5,515 nt of DNA from an uncultured Bacilli bacterium. GTDB taxonomy: Bacteria > Bacillota_I > Bacilli_A > RF39 > UBA660. The DNA lies in NCBI GenBank assembly GCA_934097255.1, contig CAKONT010000068.1:1-5515 (forward strand), in the 5' to 3' direction. The notes below the pieces were generated by a model that was not told the origin of the DNA, did no database searches, and was given only the letters and a program-made list of their open reading frames with translations. Each line of letters begins with the position of its first letter. Positions within the stretch are counted from its first letter, which is position 1. Made by a program: the position numbers and the translations under genes. This document shows, piece after piece, positions 1 to 5,323 of the stretch.

Positions 1-723
1 AGATTTATTTAAGTTTAGTATTTCATCTCCAGTATATTTGGCTATTTCCTCTTTAGAAAAACTTTTTTCTTTTGTAAATAATATTTTTGTATCTTTTGCT
101 ATATTTTTATAATTTTCTTCTTTAGAAAACATGTCAATATAGTTATCTGTAATAATAATAGCATCAATTTTTTCATTATATAAATCATTGATTAAAGCTG
201 TATTATTATCATATTCAACTACTGTTGCGTTATCTTCAAGTTTATATTTATTAATAATTTCAACACCCAATATGTATCCATCGATTGAAGTCTCATCTTT
301 TATAATTCCAATTTTTTTATTAGTTAAATCATCTGTTTTTTCAATACCAGAACTACTTAAGACAACAATGTCAGTTTTATATGTGATATTATTTTTATTA
401 ATAGTATCTAGAGTAGAGTAGGTTTTATAAATATAATATCCACCTATACTTTGAACTACCGTAAATATAATAAGAATAATGATATATATAATATATCTCC
501 ATGCTTTATTTTTCTTAATTATTTTTCTAAGAACTAGGGAAATTAAAATATTAACTAGAAAAAGTACTCCCATTCCAACGTATCTTAATTCGTTTTCAAT
601 TCCATTTATTAAAAGAATCGAATAACATATAAATCCAAATGAAACGAATAAAATAACAGTTAGAACGTTTATTATACTTTCCCAAAAGCTTTTTTTATTT
701 TTTACTTTATCTATTTTTTCCAT
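1..723 (-). CDS. LCP (LytR-CpsA-Psr) family protein, N-terminal part, cut by the window edge
   Basis: The first 241 residues of a membrane protein whose reading frame is open to the left edge. Three hydrophobic helices lie at about residues 17-40, 47-65 and 76-97. They are followed by an extracellular alpha/beta domain (about 115-225, with KKIGIIKDE, a VEYDN turn and KIDAIIITDNYIDMF). Three helices plus this domain is the layout I know from Streptococcus CpsA, where the accessory (DNA_PPF-like) domain precedes the LCP catalytic domain. LCP enzymes move polymers such as teichoic acid or capsule from lipid carriers to peptidoglycan outside the membrane. The catalytic domain itself lies off the window, so the call rests on architecture. 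The ATG at 723 is preceded by AGGAG nine bases upstream, and the gene has its own promoter, so it is probably separate from the upstream PBP gene. An unrelated three-helix membrane protein with an extracellular sensor domain is the main alternative. Confidence 0.7.
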   Translation of the reverse strand, partial: MEKIDKVKNKKSFWESIINVLTVILFVSFGFICYSILLINGIENELRYVGMGVLFLVNILISLVLRKIIKKNKAWRYIIYIIILIIFTVVQSIGGYYIYKTYSTLDTINKNNITYKTDIVVLSSSGIEKTDDLTNKKIGIIKDETSIDGYILGVEIINKYKLEDNATVVEYDNNTALINDLYNEKIDAIIITDNYIDMFSKEENYKNIAKDTKILFTKEKSFSKEEIAKYTGDEILNLNKS

Positions 724-767
724 TATAGTGCACTCCTTTTTTTATTTAAATTCAATATTTTAATACA

Positions 768-789
768 TTTATTATTATATAATAATAAA
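768..789. repeat. 22-bp perfect AT-only palindrome over the LCP -10 box
   Basis: The half-site TTTATTATTAT (768-778) is followed immediately by its exact reverse complement (779-789), with no spacer. The palindrome covers the whole TATAAT box of the LCP promoter and part of the -35/-10 spacer. It contains only A and T, so it may be a chance product of base composition, but its position is where a repressor operator would sit. Confidence 0.5.
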
Positions 790-802
790 CAAAAACTATC
801 AA
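774..802 (-). promoter_or_regulatory. Sigma-A type promoter of the LCP gene
   Basis: On the minus strand, TTGATA (802-797) is separated by exactly 17 bases from TATAAT (779-774). This is a near-perfect vegetative promoter. The start point should fall near 767, leaving a leader of about 44 bases before the ATG at 723, which includes the AGGAG ribosome site at 737-733. It lies directly downstream of the PBP terminator, so the LCP gene has its own start of transcription. Confidence 0.75.
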
Positions 803-812
803 TATCTTAAAA

Positions 813-839
813 AAAGTTTGGATAATCAATCCAAACTTT
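813..839 (-). terminator. Intrinsic terminator of the recU-PBP1A operon
   Basis: Two perfect 11-base arms, 829-839 and 813-823, flank a 5-base loop (824-828). In the minus-strand transcript the hairpin is AAAGUUUGGAU, loop UGAUU, AUCCAAACUUU, and the last arm runs into a tract of seven U. The PBP stop codon (828-826) sits in the loop, and the last coding residues (E-S-L-D region) are encoded by the first arm. The plus strand has a run of A on the upstream side and only a broken T run downstream, so any reverse activity would be weak. Confidence 0.88.
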
Positions 840-3747
840 CTACTTCTTTTTTGTCAATTATTGTTACTGTTTTGATAAATGATTCACTTTCACCTTTATA
901 CATGACAGTATATATAATTTTATATGTACCTTTAACTGATGTTGAAATAGAAGAAACTATTTCATTATTTGAATCATATATAACCTTATCTATATTGGCA
1001 TTATTTGTTACATCTTTATCTTTGTCATATACAGTAATGATTGAATCCTCTTCAACAAAAGTATCTCCAACATTAAGAGTTACTTCGTATGAACCATTAT
1101 ACTTAAAGGATATATCTGATTTTAATGTCACGGTTGCGCCACTACTTTTATTTGTATCTTTATTTCTATATCCTGTTATAACTTTATATTCACCATATGG
1201 AGAGTCAATATCTAGTACGTATTTAGTATCTGTTGTAAAGTTTATATATTCATTATCTTTATAAATAAAGTAGCCAAATTCGCCCCAACTATCATCTTTT
1301 TTGTCATCTTTAGGTTCTGTTAGAGCATCCCATGTTAATATAACTGAACCATTATCAATTTTTGCTTTTAAATTAGTAACATTTTCGCATGGTACATAAG
1401 CATTTGATATTTCAGTTGGTTCTGTACCTCTTCTATATAATTCAGTAACTTTCATATCAGCCGGTGTCCATTCACTTGGAAGTAATTCAGTATTCTTTTC
1501 CAAAGTTACAGAAACAACACTAGATGGTCTTGTAAAGTCTCCTGTATTTTCAGTAAATACTCCTGAAGCAAGAGCCTTATATAAATTATTTCTATGATAT
1601 GCCATACTATTTTGTGTAAAGTATACGCCTTCAATATTTTCAGTATATCCAGTCCACATTGCCATTGAGTAGGTATTAGAATAACCACATATCCATCCAT
1701 CAGGAGCTGAATTTGAACCGTAGTTATATTTTCTTATTGTTTCATCGTCATAATTAGTAGTACCTGATTTAGCAGCGATTGTCGTATTAACAACTGATGA
1801 AACACCATAATCTCTTGCATTTTCTTTTAAAATATCAGTTATCATATAAGCTGTCGAATCATTCATAACTTTAGTTTTTGTAGACTTAAATTCCATTTCT
1901 TCATCAGAATTTCTTAAAATAATTTTGTTAACTAAATATGGTTCGTAATAATATCCACCATTTGAAAATGCAGCGTATGCACCGGCCATTGTTAAAGGAT
2001 TTGAGCCATTAAAACCACCGATTGCATGAGCTTCGTGTAATCCACCGTATTCGTCAACTTCTGGTTTTATTCCAAGAGAAGTAACAAATTGTAAAATATT
2101 AGCGTTATCTACTTCTCTAAATGCTTCTAGAGCAGGGACATTTCTTGAATCTCTAAGAGACCATCTTAGAGTTGTTTTACCAATGTATCTAAAGTCATAG
2201 TTATTCATGTGTCCACCGGCATATTCTATTTTTTTATCATCAAATATTTTTCCAGTACCCCAGTTGTTATATTCAATTCCTGGTCCGTAGTCGAAAAGTG
2301 GTTTAGCAGTTGAACCTATTTGACGATTTATCTCAGTAGCGTAGTTAAAGACTCTTTCACCTTTTCTATTTCTACCACCGCCGATTGCTAAAACTTTTCC
2401 TGAATTACTTTCAATAAGTGCAGCTCCTGCTTGAACTGTATCGTTTGGCCATGCGTATGTTGCACCGTTAAAGACTGCATTTATTGTCTCTTGTTTTCCT
2501 CTATCCATGTTTGTATAAATAAGCATTGGATAAAGATAAGGATCTAATCCTGTTTTTTTAATGACTTCTTTTATAACTTCATCAATGTAACTTTGATATT
2601 CGTTTGCTACTGCATAACTTGAATTTTTAAGTAAACTTTCAATTGAAATTGAATTTGCTATATCCATTTCTTCTTTTGTTATATAACCGTGTCTTAGCAT
2701 TAATTCAAGAACAACTTCACGTCTTTCATAAGCGGCTTCTTTATTAACATTTGGATCATAATCACTAGGTGCTTGGAAAAGTCCAGCAATAAGTGCTGCT
2801 TCTGAAAGATTTAAATTTTTAGCACTTTTACCAAAATAGGTCATAGATGCTTGTTCAACTCCATAAGAATTACTTCCTAAATAAGGAGCATTAACATAAA
2901 ATTCGATTATTTCTTGTTTAGTAAAAGCTCTTTCTATTTTAAAAATCGATAAATAGATATCTGTAAATTTACGAACGATACTTACATCAGATGTAGTAAA
3001 GTTGTTTTTAGAAACTTGCATAGTTAGTGTTGATGCACCACCGGCATTTCTACCTAAAATTTGTCCAAAAGCAGCTTTGATAAATCTTGGTGCATCGAAT
3101 CCATTATGTTGGAAAAACCTCGAATCTTCAGTTGCTACAATCGCATCGATTAAAACTTCCGGTAATTCATCATAAGTTACTTTTTCTCTTTTTTCTGTTC
3201 CAAGCGTACCCATTAAACCGTTATCTTTATCATAAATTAAACTGGTTTCTCCTCGCTCAAGTTTTGAAACATCAAATTCCGGTGCTTTTACTGCAACATA
3301 TATAAAGAATGCAATAAAAGAAATAATAGCAATCGTACCAATAAGTAAAACAATAATACTTATTCCTTTTATTCCCTTTCTTATTGCACTATTTTTACTA
3401 CTATTATCCAAAATTTGTGTAAAACATGTTGCAAGGATAAATAAAATAGCAAAAGCAATTGCAACAAAAGTATAGCCAAATAAAATTTTACAAATAATGA
3501 AAACTATTAATGTACAAATTCCAAGAAAGATAATCATTTCTTTTTTAATTTTTCTTGCAACATATCTTTCTTCACTTTTAAAATTTCCTTCTCGTATCTT
3601 TTTTAATTTTCTTCTTTCTTTTTCTATTCTTCTTTTTTCCTTGCTTACAGTAAAGATATTGTCATCTTTTTTACTTTTTTCACTATTTTTCTTTTTCTTA
3701 AATAATTTTTTTAATTTATTTAAGGAAAAACCTTTTATTTTTTTCAT
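826..3747 (-). CDS. ponA: Class A penicillin-binding protein (PBP1A type), glycosyltransferase plus transpeptidase
   Basis: A 973-residue bifunctional enzyme that polymerises lipid II into glycan strands and cross-links peptides outside the membrane. A Lys/Arg-rich cytoplasmic tail (1-70) is followed by three predicted helices (about 71-88, 91-112, 128-152), where one is usual. The GT51 domain (about 165-345) has the catalytic Glu207 in ATEDSRFF, GGASTLTMQ (236-244) and a second acidic motif IIEFYVN with Glu282. The transpeptidase has Ser479-T-A-Lys482, Ser534-R-Asn536 and Lys660-S-G-T. From about 787 the tail looks like a fibronectin type III domain (787-877) and then an Ig-like, DUF5011-type domain (878-966). 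The ATG has GGAGGT five bases upstream and overlaps the recU stop by 4 bp (ATGA), implying translational coupling. The family call is certain; the C-terminal domain names are less so. Confidence 0.97.
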   Translation of the reverse strand: MKKIKGFSLNKLKKLFKKKKNSEKSKKDDNIFTVSKEKRRIEKERRKLKKIREGNFKSEERYVARKIKKEMIIFLGICTLIVFIICKILFGYTFVAIAFAILFILATCFTQILDNSSKNSAIRKGIKGISIIVLLIGTIAIISFIAFFIYVAVKAPEFDVSKLERGETSLIYDKDNGLMGTLGTEKREKVTYDELPEVLIDAIVATEDSRFFQHNGFDAPRFIKAAFGQILGRNAGGASTLTMQVSKNNFTTSDVSIVRKFTDIYLSIFKIERAFTKQEIIEFYVNAPYLGSNSYGVEQASMTYFGKSAKNLNLSEAALIAGLFQAPSDYDPNVNKEAAYERREVVLELMLRHGYITKEEMDIANSISIESLLKNSSYAVANEYQSYIDEVIKEVIKKTGLDPYLYPMLIYTNMDRGKQETINAVFNGATYAWPNDTVQAGAALIESNSGKVLAIGGGRNRKGERVFNYATEINRQIGSTAKPLFDYGPGIEYNNWGTGKIFDDKKIEYAGGHMNNYDFRYIGKTTLRWSLRDSRNVPALEAFREVDNANILQFVTSLGIKPEVDEYGGLHEAHAIGGFNGSNPLTMAGAYAAFSNGGYYYEPYLVNKIILRNSDEEMEFKSTKTKVMNDSTAYMITDILKENARDYGVSSVVNTTIAAKSGTTNYDDETIRKYNYGSNSAPDGWICGYSNTYSMAMWTGYTENIEGVYFTQNSMAYHRNNLYKALASGVFTENTGDFTRPSSVVSVTLEKNTELLPSEWTPADMKVTELYRRGTEPTEISNAYVPCENVTNLKAKIDNGSVILTWDALTEPKDDKKDDSWGEFGYFIYKDNEYINFTTDTKYVLDIDSPYGEYKVITGYRNKDTNKSSGATVTLKSDISFKYNGSYEVTLNVGDTFVEEDSIITVYDKDKDVTNNANIDKVIYDSNNEIVSSISTSVKGTYKIIYTVMYKGESESFIKTVTIIDKKEVESLD

Positions 3748-4304
3748 ATCGTACCTCCAGTATCTTCTAGTATTTTTATATAATCTAACCTAGGATTTAA
3801 TCCTAATTTTATTTCAAAACCTTTCTCTTTAAAATAATTAAGTGGAATCGACTGTCTTTTTTCATTTGAAATGAAATTTATAAAATCTACTCCATAAAGC
3901 AAATATGTTTTATTTAAATTAACAAACCTAACAATTAAAAAACAACATCCGCCATGCTCTAATACTTTTTTTATATGATTTATTTGATGTAAATGAATAT
4001 TTTTAAGAGGGAAGTTAGTTTTTAAAGTAGTTTCTTTTGCTTCAAAGTCAATGTACTTACCCTTATATAATCCATTGTAATCAGTTGTTGATGGTAATTT
4101 AAAATATGCTTCAGTTATTTTTTTATCTTTTGTTTTAACAATTTGAATAGGAGTAGGCTTTTTATAAATAACAGCGATATCTTTTTTTAAGTAGTAGTTG
4201 TTTGTTTCATTTATGTCATCTTCAAGAAGCATGCCTCTGTTAGAATATGTTTTTATTTTCTCCTTACTTACTTTTTTAATATTATCTGGGTAATTAATTT
4301 TCAA
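3744..4304 (-). CDS. recU: Holliday-junction resolvase RecU
   Basis: A 186-residue RecU. This dimeric nuclease cuts four-way DNA junctions in recombinational repair and chromosome segregation, and takes the RuvC role in low-GC Gram-positives. Family blocks are clear: NRGM (22-25), INETNNYY, KKPTPIQIV (48-56), STTDYNG (72-78), YIDFEAKET (84-92) and HLHQINH (104-110). Asp75, Glu88, Lys90 and Gln107 match the catalytic set of Bacillus subtilis RecU with a constant offset of 13, the difference being a shorter N-terminus. The start is TTG (4304-4302): no ATG lies before residue 25, the MKINYP opening resembles other RecU proteins, and AAAGGTGA sits six bases upstream. Pairing with a downstream class A PBP is classic for Bacillota (B. 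subtilis prfA-ponA), so repair and wall synthesis share one transcript here. Confidence 0.97.
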   Translation of the reverse strand: MKINYPDNIKKVSKEKIKTYSNRGMLLEDDINETNNYYLKKDIAVIYKKPTPIQIVKTKDKKITEAYFKLPSTTDYNGLYKGKYIDFEAKETTLKTNFPLKNIHLHQINHIKKVLEHGGCCFLIVRFVNLNKTYLLYGVDFINFISNEKRQSIPLNYFKEKGFEIKLGLNPRLDYIKILEDTGGTI

Positions 4305-4310
4305 ACTATA

Positions 4311-4318
4311 TCACCTTT
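4311..4318 (-). promoter_or_regulatory. Ribosome binding site that fixes the TTG start of recU
   Basis: AAAGGTGA on the minus strand ends six bases before the TTG at 4304. It matches the anti-Shine-Dalgarno complement (AAGGAGGTGAT) well enough to support the non-ATG start. No other start codon in the frame has comparable spacing while keeping the conserved RecU N-terminus. Confidence 0.75.
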
Positions 4319-4322
4319 AAAA

Positions 4323-4351
4323 ATTATACTATAAAATACGTATTTTTTCTA
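4323..4351 (-). promoter_or_regulatory. Candidate recU-PBP1A operon promoter
   Basis: On the minus strand TAGAAA (4351-4346, four of six matches to TTGACA) is followed after 17 bases by TATAAT (4328-4323). The predicted start, near 4316, would fall inside the ribosome site, which is uncomfortably close. The overlapping TATAGT (4332-4327) would move the start to about 4320 and keep the whole site. Either way the leader is very short. AT-richness makes chance matches likely, so this is a moderate call. Confidence 0.45.
4333..4346. repeat. 14-bp perfect palindrome in the recU promoter spacer
   Basis: AAAATACGTATTTT is its own reverse complement with no gap, centred between 4339 and 4340. It lies between the candidate -35 and -10 boxes of the recU promoter, and it carries a CG step that is rare in this AT-rich intergenic stretch. 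A dimeric regulator could bind here. No regulator can be named from the sequence. Confidence 0.5.
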
Positions 4352-4447
4352 TGAAAAACGCTAATTTTATGAAAAATTTAACTTCATTTGTCGATTTTAT
4401 GGAAATTATATTTTAAATTATGTATATTTTAGAAGAGGAAAATAATT

Positions 4448-4546
4448 ATGAATAGTGAAAATGTTTGTTTTATTATAAATAATATGAAAAATAATATTAG
4501 ATATTCAAAACTACTATTAGGAAGAAATTATATAACTAAGATTTAA
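4448..4546 (+). CDS. Possible small ORF, 32 codons, unknown
   Basis: ATG at 4448 opens a 32-residue frame ending in TAA at 4544-4546. GAGG (4435-4438) stands nine bases upstream, a good Gram-positive ribosome site. The peptide starts MNSENVCFIINNMKNNI and ends in a basic stretch with KLLLGRN. It has no membrane helix, and I recognise no family. It could be a real small protein, a leader peptide ahead of gpsB, or chance. A weak TGGAAA-17-TATATT pair (4400-4428) lies upstream but would start transcription almost at the ribosome site. It is not in the gpsB frame. Confidence 0.25.
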   Translation: MNSENVCFIINNMKNNIRYSKLLLGRNYITKI

Positions 4547-4557
4547 GCTTTTTTGAA

Positions 4558-4586
4558 TTGACAAATCATCTGTTTTTAACTAAAAT
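4558..4586 (+). promoter_or_regulatory. Sigma-A promoter of gpsB (and probably rnpB)
   Basis: A perfect TTGACA (4558-4563) is followed after 17 bases by TAAAAT (4581-4586). Transcription should start near 4593, giving a leader of about 19 bases containing AAAAGG and GGTGAT (4603-4608) ahead of the ATG at 4612. I found no convincing separate promoter for rnpB at the end of gpsB, so this promoter may also supply the RNase P RNA. Confidence 0.8.
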
Positions 4587-4611
4587 AGTAGTATAAAAGG
4601 TTGGTGATAAA

Positions 4612-4947
4612 ATGTATCAAAATAAACTTAATCTTACTCCAAATGATATTTTGGAAAAGGAATTTAAGATTGATACAAGGGGGTATAGGTTAAAAGAAGT
4701 TGATCAATTTTTAGATTTAATTATTAAAGATGAAGAAACTTTGATTGAAATTATAAAAAAACAAGAAAAAGATATTGATAAATTAACTGAAGAAATATTG
4801 AAGTTAAAACAAGAATTAAGAGATAAAAGCGTTAAAGAAGAAATCTTAAAAGCAACGCCAAATCAACAACAAAATGTTTCTAATTTAGATATTTTGAAAA
4901 GATTGTCGAAATTAGAAAACGTAATTTTTGGTAAAGAAGAAAAATAA
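4612..4947 (+). CDS. gpsB: Cell-division/wall-growth adaptor GpsB
   Basis: A 111-residue GpsB, a DivIVA-like cytosolic protein that moves between septum and side wall and binds the cytoplasmic tails of penicillin-binding proteins. The N-terminal domain (about 5-40) reads LTPNDILEKEFK, RGY and EVDQFLDLIIKD. Tyr25, Val30, Asp31 and Asp35 occupy the same numbered positions as the PBP-binding groove of B. subtilis GpsB. A charged coiled coil (about 37-75) and a Gln/Asn-rich linker (83-92) lead to the C-terminal multimerisation segment LDILKRLSKLENVIFG (92-107), which is the family signature. It is slightly longer than the 98 residues of the Bacillus protein, mostly in the coil and linker. Its stop codon lies within the P1 helix of rnpB. 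The divergent PBP1A is its likely client. Confidence 0.97.
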   Translation: MYQNKLNLTPNDILEKEFKIDTRGYRLKEVDQFLDLIIKDEETLIEIIKKQEKDIDKLTEEILKLKQELRDKSVKEEILKATPNQQQNVSNLDILKRLSKLENVIFGKEEK

Positions 4948-5310
4948 TATTATTTTAGGCAAACGCTGCATGATATTCATGTAGAGGAAAGTCCATGCTC
5001 ACAAAGACTGTGATTGTCTTTAGTGTTTGTGCTTAGGAAAAAAATAACCTAAGGTAATGCTTAAAGCATTAACGGCTTCAAAATAATCTAAGTCTTTTGA
5101 TATGATTAGAGTAGATATAAAAGTGCCATAGAGACGAGTTTATTTGTAAACGAATAAAGTGGAACGTGGTAAACCCCACAAGTGAGAAACCCAAATTATG
5201 GTAGGGGAGCCTTAACTAGGGAAATAAGAACCGATTTAAGGATTAGTTATAATAGATAAATGTTTGCCATCCTTTTTGGATACAGAACATGGCTTATTAA
5301 ATAATATTAT
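4944..5310 (+). ncRNA. rnpB: RNase P RNA, bacterial type B
   Basis: This is the catalytic RNA of RNase P, which trims tRNA 5' leaders with the protein RnpA. Diagnostic blocks in the Bacillus order are GAGGAAAGTCCATGCTC (4984-5000), AAAGTGCCATAGAGACGA (5120-5137), TGGAACGTGGTAAACCCC (5160-5177), GAGAAACCCAAATTATGG through TAGGGG (5184-5206), and ACAGAACATGGCTTA (5282-5296). Helices checked by eye: P1 4943-4955 with 5299-5311 (13 bp), P3 4967-4973 with 4977-4983, a stem 5055-5060 with 5066-5071, P12 5139-5146 with 5151-5158, and a terminal hairpin 5269-5272 with 5278-5281. The GGT at 5200-5202, which pairs with the tRNA CCA end, is kept. The exact ends are uncertain by several bases because P1 is all A/U and repetitive. 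No intrinsic terminator is seen after it. Confidence 0.96.
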
Positions 5311-5323
5311 TAAAGAGGTTAAT

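Larger units (their letters stand above)
4305..4611. other. Divergent intergenic region between recU and gpsB
   Basis: This 307-bp stretch separates outward-facing genes. Its left end holds the recU ribosome site, candidate promoter and 14-bp palindrome; its right end holds the gpsB promoter and ribosome site. Between them, about 4352-4447 is very AT-rich, with no recognisable RNA, riboswitch or terminator. A possible 32-codon ORF occupies 4448-4546. Bacillus has ypsA upstream of gpsB, but I see no trace of a ypsA-like sequence here. Confidence 0.7.

Noticed and set aside
188..421. Plus-strand open frame of 77 codons
   Set aside because: It is antisense to the LCP gene, has no ribosome site, and its hydrophobic composition is what reading the opposite strand of an AT-rich gene gives.
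818..1264. Plus-strand open frame of 148 codons
   Set aside because: It is fully antisense to the PBP C-terminal domains and begins inside the terminator. It has no Shine-Dalgarno site and its Ser/Leu/Val-rich composition is typical of a shadow frame.
3744..3747. Possible Mycoplasma-type genetic code (TGA as Trp), considered because of the low GC
   Set aside because: recU ends on TGA in a standard ATGA overlap with the PBP start, and the PBP ends on TGA inside its terminator loop, so TGA is a stop.
3497..3793. Plus-strand open frame of 98 codons rich in Phe and Leu
   Set aside because: It is the mirror of the Lys-rich PBP tail: AAA and AAG codons read as TTT and CTT. It is not a gene.
4351..4416. 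Plus-strand 21-codon frame with three ATG codons, and repeated ATGAAAAA words at 4351 and 4369
   Set aside because: There is no ribosome site upstream, and the region overlaps the recU promoter. The repeats are short and expected in such AT-rich DNA.
4510..4592. 9-bp inverted repeat ACTACTATT / AATAGTAGT spanning the gpsB promoter
   Set aside because: The arms are 65 bases apart, the match stops at nine bases, and the transcript from the gpsB promoter starts at about the second arm, so no RNA hairpin forms in it. Likely chance.
4925..4953. Possible rnpB promoter with TATTAT at 4948-4953
   Set aside because: The -35 position has no useful match, and a start after this box would remove most of the 5' strand of the P1 helix.
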